Assembly: GCA_017303335.1 (NCBI GenBank)
Contig: JAFLBK010000003.1
Span: 428,291 to 492,290, forward strand
Source: Chitinophagales bacterium
Lineage (GTDB): Bacteria; Bacteroidota; Bacteroidia; Chitinophagales; Chitinophagaceae
Length of the DNA stretch: 64,000 bases
Direction: 5' to 3'
Every line of letters starts with the position of its first letter. The stretch's first letter is position 1. Shown piece by piece: positions 43,201 to 51,888 of the stretch. The notes under the pieces are model-generated. The model did not search any database and was not told where the DNA came from. It saw only the letters and a program-made list of their open reading frames with translations. Both the position numbers and the translations under genes were made by a program.

Positions 43201-44820
43201 GTTACCGCCATCATCCGGATCACGCCGCTGGCCGCGGGTTGTTCGGGTAGTCCGGAGTCTTTCAGCTTTACGATCAACCCGACACCGAATGTGGTGCAAC
43301 CGCCCAACCAGCAGTTATGCCATGGCGGACAAACAGCGCCGGTTAATTTCTCCGGTTCGGTAGCGGGTTCCGCATTTACCTGGACCAATACCGCTCCCGC
43401 CAGCATCGGCATACCGGCATCGGGTACAGGCAATATGCCTTCGTATACAGTATACAGCAACGGTTCATCGGCAGCCACGGCGGGCATACTCGTACGGGCC
43501 AATGCCAACGGATGCCAGGGACCGGCAAAAACATTCTCGATCACGATCAGCCCGATACCATCGGTGGCTCAACCCGCCAACCAGGCGCTGTGTAATGGCG
43601 CCACCACCAACGCGGTGGCTTTCTCGGGAACACTCGCGAATATATCCAGTTACCAATGGACCAATAACAATCCATCGATCGGACTGGCCGCCAGCGGAGC
43701 CGGCAATCTTCCGGCTTTCACCGCAGTGAACAACGGCAATACGCCGATCACGGCAACAATCACCGTTACACCGCAGACAGCCAATTGCCCCGGCGTACCA
43801 AAAACATTTACGATCACCGTTCACCCGACTCCCGCGGTGAATGCCAGCAACGATATGAACGTATGTTTGGGTAAACCAGTTCAGCTCAACGCAACCGGCG
43901 CAGATATATACAACTGGTCGCCTGCCACCGGGTTGAGTTGTACGAATTGCCCCAACCCTACCGTTACGCCGCCCGCGAATGTGAAATACATCGTACGCGG
44001 TCAGAGCAATTTTGGTTGTTACGCTTTTGATACGGTAGCACTCACCGTGATACGTCCGTTCCAGATGTTCGTATCACCGAACGATACGCTTTGCATCGGC
44101 GAATCGACAGGGCTGCAGGCGAATGGGGCCAATACTTATCGCTGGTCGCCGCCACAAGGGCTGAGCAATATCAATATCGCCAACCCGGTTGCCACGCCAA
44201 TGGTTACCACTACGTATAAAGTGGTGGGCTACGATTCGTATGGCTGTTTCACCGATACGGATTATGTGAAGATCACCGTCGGACCGAAACCAACGCTTAA
44301 CATCGGGCCCGATCTTACGCTCACGACCGGAAGTACGGTTACCTTCAACCCCGTTACCACAAACGGCCCGATCGTCAGCTGGAACTGGTCGCCGGCAACA
44401 GGACTGAGTTGCACCAACTGTCCGAAGCCGACCGTAACCGTGAAAGACAACAGTTATTATGTACTCGATATACGCAACAGTTTCGGCTGCGTTACCCGCG
44501 ATACCATCCAGTTATTTGTATTCTGCAAGAGCGCCCAGGTATTCATTCCGAACGCGTTCACGCCGGACAACGACGGGCTGAATGATGTATTGATGGTTCG
44601 CGGCAAGGGCATCTTTGTCAAAACATTCCGCATCTTCAATCGCTGGGGCGAACTGGTGTTTGAAAAAACAAACTTCAGTCCCAACGATCCGAAATTCGGC
44701 TGGGATGGAAAGGTACGGGGCGTGCCCGCTTCACCCGATGTATTCGTGTATACCGCGGAAGTGATATGCGACAACGGCGTTATCTATACCTACAAAGGCA
44801 ACACGACGGTGTTAAAATAA
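40207..44820 (+). CDS. Large T9SS type-B surface protein with WG, PKD and tandem PKD-like repeats
   Basis: A 1537-residue secreted protein. Residues 1-19 are the signal peptide (ending VVSAQ). Residues about 75-185 resemble WG repeats (GKWGFIDENGKAVVPARYE). A jelly-roll-like region follows. A PKD domain lies around WDFGDGTTGTGD (near residue 528). Residues 574-1205 are seven tandem PKD-like units of 90 or 91 residues, each with a pattern NPTPxVxxPxNQxVCNG. Two SPATGLSCTNCP motifs come next. The end (about 1445-1537) is a gliding-motility-type CTD: IPNAFTPDNDGLND, FRIFNRWGELVFE, GWDGKVRG. It is exported by T9SS, probably as an adhesin. Confidence 0.9.
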   Translation: MRRPLLFILLLLTSVVSAQKQTENIIPVQVAGTKFQYVDRKTHQPVHAQLWDETDPFHNGFARVFLQNKFTFVNASAKPISPAVFEDARDFSNHLAAVKQNGKWGFIDENGKAVVPARYEIVYDFDGNVTAVYSKGQWSLLNNKGQLVKNLDITICYGFRNGTARVTKNEQEGTLYPDGRIVYNGISKTAANPIQYKRPGPGSNTSNLAVPCPDNIGFEYGDFTNWECFLGTVDSIGTTNVITVNPSPPTPNRHVIIPRATPSALDPFGLFPTNAPDGSNFCVKLGNTNVGAQAERIRYTIHVPANDSNFAIMYDYAVVLQDPGHTMWTQPRFNSRLLDSATNDYIDCASFEYISTAGLPGFTVSPVNPGVIYKPWSSVFYSLRGYAGKTIYLEFTTADCVRRAHWGYAYIDVESPCGSPIQVNYDCTYPNITTLTAPPGFQFYNWWDQTYSTLLGTGQQITFNPGPTINTIYWLEMIPFNNFGCKDTVMVKIDGTFDAQFDMSADNGCAPQTFTFYNRNLPSTSVTWDFGDGTTGTGDTVTHTYSTPGYYNVYMYVTMPGGCTGTVFHPITIFPSPDVNQPGNQILCNGAATTDINFSGALTNTVFNWTNDNTAIGLPASGTGDILSFTAVNNGNTPITATITVTPQHLACPGAPKTFTITVNPTPDVNKPANQSVCDGSPVSATSISGSVANTTFSWTNNNTSIGLAASGTGNIPSFTAVNNGSVPVTATITITPAANGCPGTPETFTITVNPTPDVLQPSNQTVCNGASTNAISFSGSVASTTYTWSNSNPAIGLPSSGIGNIPSFTATNSGNSPLSGTITVTPSAFGCPGTPRSFTITVYPTPNAAQPGNQSVCNGSGTSDINFTGAVANTLFVWTNDNTSIGLAGSGNGDIPSFTAINTGITPVTANITVVPSATGCVGNPVSFSITVKPTPSVVKPNDQTVCNGVQTNAVTLSGPVPGTIYTWSNSNPSIGLPALGNNSIPAFFAVNNSNAPVTAIIRITPLAAGCSGSPESFSFTINPTPNVVQPPNQQLCHGGQTAPVNFSGSVAGSAFTWTNTAPASIGIPASGTGNMPSYTVYSNGSSAATAGILVRANANGCQGPAKTFSITISPIPSVAQPANQALCNGATTNAVAFSGTLANISSYQWTNNNPSIGLAASGAGNLPAFTAVNNGNTPITATITVTPQTANCPGVPKTFTITVHPTPAVNASNDMNVCLGKPVQLNATGADIYNWSPATGLSCTNCPNPTVTPPANVKYIVRGQSNFGCYAFDTVALTVIRPFQMFVSPNDTLCIGESTGLQANGANTYRWSPPQGLSNINIANPVATPMVTTTYKVVGYDSYGCFTDTDYVKITVGPKPTLNIGPDLTLTTGSTVTFNPVTTNGPIVSWNWSPATGLSCTNCPKPTVTVKDNSYYVLDIRNSFGCVTRDTIQLFVFCKSAQVFIPNAFTPDNDGLNDVLMVRGKGIFVKTFRIFNRWGELVFEKTNFSPNDPKFGWDGKVRGVPASPDVFVYTAEVICDNGVIYTYKGNTTVLK
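41926..43821. repeat. Seven in-frame tandem repeats of 270-273 bp
   Basis: Units start at 41926, 42196, 42466, 42736, 43006, 43276 and 43549; the first five are exactly 270 bp, the last two 273 bp. Each encodes one PKD-like domain with paired cysteines (VCNG near the start and GCPG near the end). The strict length shows recent duplication or homogenisation, or strong structural constraint. Confidence 0.9.
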
Positions 44821-44829
44821 TGATCCAGT

Positions 44830-45858
44830 ATGAAAAACCAATTACGAAACCAATTGATCATAGCCCTGCTCTTTCTCACTCCGGTGCTGAAGGCCCAGGA
44901 TATCAACTTCTCCCAGTTCTACGAATTGCCGCTCCTGCGTAACCCGGGCCTGGCCGGTATCTTCAACGGGGATATCCGCGTAACCTCGGCATTCCGGAGC
45001 CAGTGGCAAAGCGTTACCACACCCTACCGTACGATCGGCCTGGGCATGGAATACAAGAAGCCCATCGGCCGTTCGAATGATTTCATCACCATCGGTATGC
45101 AATTCAGCAATGATATCGCCGGCGACTCCCGCCTGCGGCGCACGCAGGTATTCCCGGTGCTGAACTATCATAAATCCCTGTCGGGAGAAAAGGACACCTA
45201 TCTTTCCGCCGGCATCATGGGCGGACCCGTGATGCAGCGTTTCGACCCCACCAAACTGAGTTTCGACGACCAGTTCGTCAATGGCTCCTACAGTTCCACC
45301 AACCCAACCAAGGAAACCTTTACCAATACCGGCTTCACCTACTGGGATGCCGCTGTAGGGCTGAACTTCAGCAGCACCGCGGGCGAGAATACCCGCTACT
45401 ATGTTGGCCTGGGACTGTTTCACTTCACCAAACCGAAAGTGGCTTTCCAGGAACTCTATGATGTGGTATTGAACCCGAAGTGGGTAGTGAATGCCGGCCT
45501 TTCCGCGCCGGTGAGCGACGCCAATAAAGTGATCGTGTACGCCGACTACTTCATGCAGGGCGGCGCCCGCCAGATACAGGGCGGCCTGTTACTGAGTCAT
45601 GATCTGCTGGTGCTGGATGAAAATCACAGGACCACCATCTCGGGCGGCGCTTTTTACCGCTGGAACGACGCGTTGGTACCGGTCGTAAAACTCGATTACA
45701 ACCAATTCAGCATTGGCATCACCTACGATGTGAATGTGAGCAAACTGAAAGCCGCCTCCCAATACCGGGGCGCCTACGAGGTAACGCTTTCATACAAAGC
45801 ATTCCGCAACAGCGTGAACAGTTCGGCTGAAAAAGTACGTTGCCCGGCTTTCTATTGA
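44830..45858 (+). CDS. PorP/SprF-family type IX secretion membrane protein
   Basis: A 342-residue outer-membrane beta-barrel of the PorP/SprF family. After a signal peptide (ending VLKAQ) comes the family start DINFSQFYELPLLRNPGLAGIFNGDIRVTSAFRSQW. The rest shows alternating beta strands. In Bacteroidota, SprF-like proteins are encoded next to T9SS cargo with type-B C-terminal domains and help their export or anchoring. Here it lies 9 bp after such a cargo gene, so the two form a module. Its stop abuts the stop of the convergent response regulator. Confidence 0.93.
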   Translation: MKNQLRNQLIIALLFLTPVLKAQDINFSQFYELPLLRNPGLAGIFNGDIRVTSAFRSQWQSVTTPYRTIGLGMEYKKPIGRSNDFITIGMQFSNDIAGDSRLRRTQVFPVLNYHKSLSGEKDTYLSAGIMGGPVMQRFDPTKLSFDDQFVNGSYSSTNPTKETFTNTGFTYWDAAVGLNFSSTAGENTRYYVGLGLFHFTKPKVAFQELYDVVLNPKWVVNAGLSAPVSDANKVIVYADYFMQGGARQIQGGLLLSHDLLVLDENHRTTISGGAFYRWNDALVPVVKLDYNQFSIGITYDVNVSKLKAASQYRGAYEVTLSYKAFRNSVNSSAEKVRCPAFY

Positions 45859-46485
45859 TCAGAGATTATAGGTAGTGGCCAGTTCCTTCAGTTCGAGAAT
45901 ATTGGTAACGCCGAGTTTATCGAACAAACGGGCCTTGTGCGTACCTACCGTGGAAGTTTGAATATTGAGCGTGTGTGAGATATCGGTAACCGTTTTCCCT
46001 TCCAGCAACAGGGAAACAATTTCAAATTCGCGGGGCGAGAGATCGTTGAAGGGATTTCCTGTTTTGCCCGAGAACGAATCTTCGGCCAGTTTTTCGGCCA
46101 GCGTATCGCTGATGTATTTCTTCCCGTTCAGGATCATGTTGATGGCACGGGTGATCTCTTCGAGCGGCGCTTCCTTCGAAATAAAACCATAAGCCCCCGC
46201 TTTCATGAACCGCTTGGCGTAAATATTCTCCGCACTCATCGAGAACATCAGCACTTTTGCCGCCGGATATTTGATGTGGATGTATTCCATCAGCCCCAGG
46301 GTATCCGTCTTGGGCATCTGTATATCAAGGATCACCAGGTCGTAACTATTCTCCTTCATTTTCACCATCGCCGTATCTCCATCCATGGCTTCATGGACCT
46401 CTGCGGGATTATACATTTCCGACAGCAGGGTTTTGATGCCCGAACGCACGACCACGTGATCATCAACGAGCAGGAACTTTTTCAT
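45859..46485 (-). CDS. NarL/FixJ-type response regulator
   Basis: A 208-residue response regulator. The receiver domain has the acidic pair in LLVDDH, the phospho-acceptor Asp54 in LVILDIQMPK, and Lys in GFISKEAPLEE. The LuxR-type helix-turn-helix is at the C-terminus (LSPREFEIVSLLLEGKTVTDISHTLNIQTSTVGTHKARLFDKLGV). It is divergent from the histidine kinase, its likely partner. The two are separated by about 220 bp with an exact -7 box for this gene. Confidence 0.93.
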   Translation of the reverse strand: MKKFLLVDDHVVVRSGIKTLLSEMYNPAEVHEAMDGDTAMVKMKENSYDLVILDIQMPKTDTLGLMEYIHIKYPAAKVLMFSMSAENIYAKRFMKAGAYGFISKEAPLEEITRAINMILNGKKYISDTLAEKLAEDSFSGKTGNPFNDLSPREFEIVSLLLEGKTVTDISHTLNIQTSTVGTHKARLFDKLGVTNILELKELATTYNL

Positions 46486-46505
46486 AGCAGTGTAGGGTTT
46501 TGGTA

Positions 46506-46513
46506 CAAATGTA
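46506..46513 (-). promoter_or_regulatory. Promoter -7 box for the response regulator
   Basis: On the minus strand this reads TACATTTG, an exact TAnnTTTG match, 20 bp before the ATG. On the opposite strand, TATATTTA at 46632-46639 inside an ACCGTA/TACGGT dyad (46615-46620, 46638-46643) is a weaker candidate for the kinase gene. Confidence 0.5.
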
Positions 46514-46703
46514 TCGTTTGGCCGAATAACGTCGATGAAGATAGAAACTTTTCTACATAATATTAAGCAACTTGTCTATAATATTATTCACCTGCTTTTG
46601 TGACCTTTACATGTACCGTATTTACCCAAAGTATATTTACGGTAACCGGTTCGTAGTTGCCCGAAACGGCAACTGCACATACAATATCCTAATCAAACTC
46701 ACC

Positions 46704-48608
46704 ATGAAGCGATCCAGTAAACCCACTGCTGCTGCTTCCGTTGCCAGCCCCAACGGATTACGATTCCTGCTTACCGGAACCGAAGGTAAGTATCGTTCGA
46801 TCGTCGAAAATTCCATCCACGCTTTTTTCCTTACACTCGGAGACGGCTCTATCCTCGAGATCAACAATGCGGCCTGCCGCATGTTTGGTTATACACCGGC
46901 CGAACTGAAGAAACTGAAACGCTTGGATTTCATCGATCACAACGACCCCCAGTTGCTGGCCGCCCTGGAATTACGCGAAAAGAATGGCTTTGCCATGACC
47001 GAAGCCACCGGCATCCGCAAAGACGGTGAGCGCTTCCCCGTAGAGATCGCATCCGCCTTTTTCATTGATACCGACGGAATACGCAAAACAAGCACAACGG
47101 TTACCGATATCACCGAACGCCGGAAGATCAAGCAGGCCATCGAAGAAAGCGAGCAACGCTACCGCATGTTCGTGCAGCAGAGCAGCGAAGGCATCTGGCG
47201 CATCGACCTCGATAAGGCCATTCCTACCGATACCCCCCTGGAAGAAATGATCGATTACTGCTATCACAACGCCCGGGTGGCCGAATGCAACGACAATTTC
47301 GCCCGTATGTATGGCTTCGAGAAAGCGGCCGACGTGATCGGCATGCCGCTGAGCCAGGTATTGCCGGAAAGCAATCCCTGCAACATGCACTACCTGCTCA
47401 AGTTCTTCACCAACGGATTCAAGGTAGTGGACGAGATCAGTTACGAGACCGATAAGGATGGCAACCAGCTTGTCTTCCTCAACAACATGATCGGCATCGT
47501 GGAGAACGGTCACCTCAAAAGAGCCTGGGGAACACAACGAAACATCACCAAACAGAAGCAGGCCGAAATGGCCCTGGCCGAGAGCGAAAATAAACTCAGT
47601 ACCATCATCAGTGCCATGCCTGAATGCGTGAAACTGGTCGACCGCAACGGAACCATTCTGCAGATCAACCCGCTCGGATTACAGATGGCCGAAGCGGATA
47701 ATATGACCGAGGTGGTTGGCAAGAATGTACTGGCCTTCAGCACGCCCGAATACCACGAAGGTCTTTTACAGATACTCTCCGATGTATTCAACGGCCAGGA
47801 AGGAAAGATGGTCTATCGCATAAAAGGCCTTAAAGGCGGATCCATCTGGGCGGAAACCCATTGCGTGCCCTTCCGCAATGCCGCAAACGAAATCACCGCA
47901 CTGCTCGCCGTTACCCGCGATATCACCGAAAAGATCAAACTTGAGAACAGCCTCAACGAAGAGCGAAAGATCCGCCATAAGCAGATCACCCGGGCGGTGA
48001 TCAACGGGCAGGAAAAAGAACGGTTACAGCTGGGCCAGGAGCTGCATGACAACATCAACCAGGTACTTGCCTCCGCCAAGCTCTACCTCGAACGTGCCCT
48101 GAAGGATGAAAAACCCCGGCCCGACCTGGTAGCGGAAGGTAAAACCCTGCTCGACTATGCCATGGCTGAGATACGCAAACTCTCCAAAACACTGCTCCCC
48201 CCGTCGCTGAATGACAAAGGACTGCAACCGGCACTCGAAGAACTGGCCGCACATATCCGCCAGGTGAATGATCTCTGTATCCGCATCGAGTGGAACGGGG
48301 TGAATGAGAATGAATTCTCCGGCGACCTGAAGCTTACGGTTTTCCGCATCGTACAGGAACAACTCAACAACATTATCAAACACGCCGAAGCCAAAGAGGC
48401 CGTCATTGCCTTCCACCGAAGGGATGAGGCGTTATTTCTTTCCATAAAAGACAATGGTGTCGGGTTCGATACCAGCCAGAAAAAGAACGGAGTTGGCCTT
48501 CGCAACATCTGCAGCCGTGCCGAACTGAACAACGGGTACGCCAGCGTGCATTCCGAACCGGGCGAGGGCTGCGAATTGCTGGTTTGTTTCCCCCATTCCC
48601 AGAAATAA
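46704..48608 (+). CDS. PAS-domain sensor histidine kinase, NarX/DesK type
   Basis: A 634-residue cytoplasmic kinase with no membrane helix. Three PAS domains are seen: about residues 30-140 (YRSIVENSIHAFFLTLGDGSILEINNAA), 150-290 (YRMFVQQSSEGIWRID) and 295-410 (KLSTIISAMPECVKLVDRNG). The HisKA_3 domain holds His448 in QLGQELHDNINQVLASAK. The ATPase domain has KDNGVGFDTSQKKNGVGLRNI. PAS ligands are unknown. I start at ATG 46704, since upstream sequence looks like promoter. It pairs with the divergent NarL-type regulator. Confidence 0.92.
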   Translation: MKRSSKPTAAASVASPNGLRFLLTGTEGKYRSIVENSIHAFFLTLGDGSILEINNAACRMFGYTPAELKKLKRLDFIDHNDPQLLAALELREKNGFAMTEATGIRKDGERFPVEIASAFFIDTDGIRKTSTTVTDITERRKIKQAIEESEQRYRMFVQQSSEGIWRIDLDKAIPTDTPLEEMIDYCYHNARVAECNDNFARMYGFEKAADVIGMPLSQVLPESNPCNMHYLLKFFTNGFKVVDEISYETDKDGNQLVFLNNMIGIVENGHLKRAWGTQRNITKQKQAEMALAESENKLSTIISAMPECVKLVDRNGTILQINPLGLQMAEADNMTEVVGKNVLAFSTPEYHEGLLQILSDVFNGQEGKMVYRIKGLKGGSIWAETHCVPFRNAANEITALLAVTRDITEKIKLENSLNEERKIRHKQITRAVINGQEKERLQLGQELHDNINQVLASAKLYLERALKDEKPRPDLVAEGKTLLDYAMAEIRKLSKTLLPPSLNDKGLQPALEELAAHIRQVNDLCIRIEWNGVNENEFSGDLKLTVFRIVQEQLNNIIKHAEAKEAVIAFHRRDEALFLSIKDNGVGFDTSQKKNGVGLRNICSRAELNNGYASVHSEPGEGCELLVCFPHSQK

Positions 48609-48632
48609 AAAAAGCCCCGGATGAGGCTTTTC
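48607..48632 (+). terminator. Probable terminator after the kinase gene
   Basis: AAAAGCC (48610-48616) and GGCTTTT (48625-48631) pair around an 8-nt loop directly after the stop codon. The stem is weak in GC. Confidence 0.5.
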
Positions 48633-48772
48633 AAAGGACCGGCCTGTGCCGTCTTACTCTTTCATAGGGTTGGATCGTTGTTAATGCACATGCTACTTGA
48701 AGACGAAACAAAACTACGGCGCAGGCAATTCCGGTAAAATAGTAGCAGGGCCAATTCTTCGTAGTGCTGTTT

Positions 48773-49630
48773 CTACAAAGCCGCCAGTGCAAGCAGGTTT
48801 TCCCGGATCGTGGCAAAATGCTCCCAGGGTATGAAATGCCCGGCGCCGGGGATGATCACAACCTTCAGCCCCGGGTTATGCTGCAGCTTGCGTTTGCCGT
48901 AATCAACATTTTTCACCGTAACGAATTTATCCTTGTCGCCATGAATAAGGATAACCGGCATCCGCAACCGGTTGTACCCGGTATCGAGCCGCTTCAGTTC
49001 TTTTTTAAAGTAAACGATCTCATCGTTCGACGGACGGAAAGCGCCGGGCATGAAAAATTTCAGCGGCGAGTACGTGAACGCGTAACGCCAGTACTCTTTC
49101 GGCTCATCGGCCGGTGAAATGGAACCCGCCAGTATGGTAAGGGAAGAGAAATAACCAGGCTGATCCTGGGCCATCTGTACGATCACCGGTCCGCCAATGC
49201 TATGCCCCACCAGGTGCACAGCCCTCCCGTTCCGCTCTTTTTCGACCAGCTTATTGATGAGCAGGGCCTGGTAGTCGAGATGATAGGCCGTTCCAAAATC
49301 GCTGTAACCGAATCCCGGCCGGTCGACAGCGATCATGCGGAAATGTTTCAGCAAAAGCGTATCCGTCATGTACAGCCTGAACGCATCCCAGCTTCCCGGC
49401 GATCCATGTACAAAAAACAAGGTAGGCAAACTATCGGCCCCGCATTTTACATAGTGAAGGGGTACTCCCTCTTCTTTCAGCGAAATAAAATATACCGGCA
49501 CCCGCTGCCTGTCGAATGACACACGTGCCTCGCTGTCGCTGACGCGGAATTTCATACACGATTGCGCAAATACCAGCCAGGCGATGACGAATGCCAGCAA
49601 CGCTTTTTTGAACGTGAATCGGAATTTCAT
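48773..49630 (-). CDS. Alpha/beta hydrolase, membrane-anchored or exported
   Basis: A 285-residue alpha/beta hydrolase. An N-terminal hydrophobic segment (ALLAFVIAWLVFAQSC) is a signal or anchor, possibly a lipobox Cys. The oxyanion motif is FFVHGSPGSWD; the nucleophile Ser lies in LVGHSIGGP; the acid in LIHGDKDKFV; the His in PGAGHFIPWEHF. All catalytic parts are intact. The substrate is unknown. It is the last gene of a five-gene minus-strand operon, 7 bp after the ATP-grasp gene. Confidence 0.88.
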   Translation of the reverse strand: MKFRFTFKKALLAFVIAWLVFAQSCMKFRVSDSEARVSFDRQRVPVYFISLKEEGVPLHYVKCGADSLPTLFFVHGSPGSWDAFRLYMTDTLLLKHFRMIAVDRPGFGYSDFGTAYHLDYQALLINKLVEKERNGRAVHLVGHSIGGPVIVQMAQDQPGYFSSLTILAGSISPADEPKEYWRYAFTYSPLKFFMPGAFRPSNDEIVYFKKELKRLDTGYNRLRMPVILIHGDKDKFVTVKNVDYGKRKLQHNPGLKVVIIPGAGHFIPWEHFATIRENLLALAAL

Positions 49631-49637
49631 AACCGGG

Positions 49638-50681
49638 TCAGAATTTAGCTAAGTTCCGCATAACGGCTTTGTTTTCCCGGAACATCTGCAAACCCTCCTG
49701 TACGGTAAGGTAGCGGTGTCCTCTTTTGTGATTGCGCACGCTTACCCGGTACAAGAGGCCCAGGTGCCGGGCGATCTCTTTCCAGGCGAAGAAAATGGAA
49801 TGCGACGGGTCGTAAATATGGGTAGGCTCGCTGCCGGCACCATTGAGTTCGATGATGCTGAACCGCCTGCCTTCCCGGAATGATTCGAAATTCTCGTAGC
49901 GCACATCCAGCCGGCCGAAATAGAATTCCGGCACCTTTCGGCATACTTCGTCGATCATGCGGTGAAAGGTGTCATCGGCCCGGTGCGATACATCCAGGAA
50001 GCGGGCTCCCCGTGCATGATTGCCATAAGGCACCAGGTTTTTTTCCTCGCCGCCGGCCAGCACTTCGTTCAACCCATCGCCGTATATTTTCTGTAAGGCT
50101 TCCAGTTGAAAATGATAGCGGGGATTTTTCAGCAGCAGTTGGGTGATGGTGGATGTTCCGTCTCCCTGTACGATCAGGAACTCTTTTGCCACGATGCCGG
50201 TAACACGGCCATGTTCCTCTCCGGGCATGCGTACATAGAACACCCCCGCTTCCTGCGGGTAATCGATGTATTCCTGCACGAGGAAATCCATATTGATGCG
50301 CTGCGAATAGATTGTCAGCTCTTCGTCGTTCCCGATCTTTTGAACGCCCCTGCCCTTACAGCCGATATCGGGCTTGGCAATGCAGGGATAGACGATCCCC
50401 GACGCGGCCCGGGCAGCCAGCACCTCCGCCGGCGGTGTATTCTTATCAAATGAAATCGTTTGGGGAATGTATTCCTCCGGCATAATGGCGTAGATCTCTT
50501 TTTTGGGTTCCATCAAAAAGCCGGCATTCTTGATACGTGGATTGGACGCGTTGAAAAAGAAAAAGGATCTCGCTTTCAGCGAATACCAGAACCACACGAA
50601 ATACATCGGCAGGTATACCACGCCAAATGGCCAGTATTCCCAATGGGTGATCTTATGAAGGTATAAGCGTATTTTTCTCAC
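49638..50681 (-). CDS. ATP-grasp domain protein with N-terminal membrane segment
   Basis: A 347-residue protein. A hydrophobic, aromatic segment (WPFGVVYLPMYFVWFWYSLKARSFFFF) lies near the N-terminus, followed by an ATP-grasp domain: YPCIAKPDIGCKGRGVQKI (glycine-rich loop and Lys), LVQEYIDYPQEAGVFYVRMP, FGRLDVRYENF and IIELNGAGSEPTHIYDP (metal-binding residues). It is related to D-Ala-D-Ala ligase and RimK-like ligases, but acceptor and product are unknown. I choose a GTG at 50681, which overlaps the NRDE stop (GTGA); no ATG fits as well. Confidence 0.83.
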   Translation of the reverse strand: MRKIRLYLHKITHWEYWPFGVVYLPMYFVWFWYSLKARSFFFFNASNPRIKNAGFLMEPKKEIYAIMPEEYIPQTISFDKNTPPAEVLAARAASGIVYPCIAKPDIGCKGRGVQKIGNDEELTIYSQRINMDFLVQEYIDYPQEAGVFYVRMPGEEHGRVTGIVAKEFLIVQGDGTSTITQLLLKNPRYHFQLEALQKIYGDGLNEVLAGGEEKNLVPYGNHARGARFLDVSHRADDTFHRMIDEVCRKVPEFYFGRLDVRYENFESFREGRRFSIIELNGAGSEPTHIYDPSHSIFFAWKEIARHLGLLYRVSVRNHKRGHRYLTVQEGLQMFRENKAVMRNLAKF

Positions 50682-51406
50682 GATGACGTAACCGGGTGCG
50701 TTTCGAGAAGGATCGATTGTTCGGAATGTTCTTCGAGGCGAAGGTCGGAATGGGTGAAATGAACCCGGTCGGGCTGCCATACAGCCTGCGTGATGCTGAA
50801 GGTTTGCAGCCCCGTTTGCCGGTTGATCACAAAACCATTCTCCGGGTCGTTGTTGTTATGGGCGTGAAAGGCGTACACATCGGCCGGTTCGGGCGCCGGT
50901 GTTTCCGCTATAAAACGATCGAAAAGACTTTTCCGGTATTGCACCACTTCATCCGGGTACAAGGTAGCCGACGACCAGATATGATTGCCGGAAGGGTCCA
51001 GTGAATTCATGTGTTTGGCTGCGCCATCCCAGCGCCACTCGTGTAATTGCCCGGCCTGGTAGTGTACGATGGTAAAGGGCTCAACCTGGTCCAGGCTGAT
51101 ACCGGCAAAGGCATGCAGGGGATCTTCGGTGGCGATGATGTCGAGCAATATCAATCCGCGGCTTCGCCGGTAGGGCGGCCGATGCGGGTGCTTGATAAAA
51201 GCGCCGTTCAGCAACACGCTGACAGCTCCCTGTTCGGATACGGCGAACCAGGTGCCCCCGGCCTGGGGGTCTTTCGGAAAAAAGATGCGTTGACCGTTGA
51301 TGAGTTCACCCCTGGGCGCTGCAGCTGCCGGCCGGGCGATATGTTCATCGCGGTTGGAGCTGATGATCTTTTTGCCAGGTACCGAAACAAAGCTTACTGT
51401 GCACAT
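50678..51406 (-). CDS. NRDE-family protein (TANGO2 homologue)
   Basis: A 242-residue NRDE/TANGO2 protein. It begins MCTVSF, where Cys2 could become an N-terminal nucleophile, and has the family motif SSNRDEHIARP. Further family segments are GGTWFAVSEQGAVSVLLNG and RSRGLILLDI. TANGO2 relatives have been linked to heme or lipid handling; the bacterial function is not settled. The gene overlaps the DinB-like gene by 13 bp at its 5' end and the ATP-grasp gene by 4 bp at its 3' end. Confidence 0.9.
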   Translation of the reverse strand: MCTVSFVSVPGKKIISSNRDEHIARPAAAAPRGELINGQRIFFPKDPQAGGTWFAVSEQGAVSVLLNGAFIKHPHRPPYRRSRGLILLDIIATEDPLHAFAGISLDQVEPFTIVHYQAGQLHEWRWDGAAKHMNSLDPSGNHIWSSATLYPDEVVQYRKSLFDRFIAETPAPEPADVYAFHAHNNNDPENGFVINRQTGLQTFSITQAVWQPDRVHFTHSDLRLEEHSEQSILLETHPVTSS

Positions 51407-51888
51407 TCCTTGCGGTATTGAATGGTGGAAGGCGCAACACCGAAGGCGTCGGAAACGGTAACGGTATCATTCGCGATCAGCGCCACGCGGATCAGGGCCT
51501 GGTGGTGAATGCAATGTTCGAGGTTATACAATACTTCGCGGTTGTAATTCGACGCGATGGACACGGGTTCTTCGGCGCCGCAAATGACGGTGAGCGCTTT
51601 ATCGGATTGCTCGAGGTTGTTCAGTATCCCGTGAATGGCCGCGATGGCTTCGGCCCGGTCGTTCTCGTAGAGTTTATTCCGCTTGCGGGCATCGTAATTC
51701 ACTTCTCCCATTTCGTAACCGGCCAGCAGGCATTGATACAGTTCGATCACATGCCGGGTATGTTCACCGATGCTCGCATTGCTCAGTTGGGCACAGGGGG
51801 CGGTATAGGCATGCGGCCCGGTCAATTGCTCCAGCAGGCTGATCATTTCATCCAGCGCTCCTTTCGATTTGTTGAAGATACTTGTCAC
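51394..51888 (-). CDS. DinB-like four-helix protein
   Basis: A 164-residue DinB-superfamily protein. The likely metal-binding His residues are in SIGEHTRHVIELYQ and LEHCIHHQALIRVAL, with a conserved-looking EVNYDARKRNKLYENDR between. It may be a thiol- or metal-dependent transferase, but no function can be assigned. I start it at GTG 51888 because that start overlaps the DoxX stop in a GTGA. An upstream reading through DoxX is not credible. Confidence 0.8.
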   Translation of the reverse strand: MTSIFNKSKGALDEMISLLEQLTGPHAYTAPCAQLSNASIGEHTRHVIELYQCLLAGYEMGEVNYDARKRNKLYENDRAEAIAAIHGILNNLEQSDKALTVICGAEEPVSIASNYNREVLYNLEHCIHHQALIRVALIANDTVTVSDAFGVAPSTIQYRKECAQ

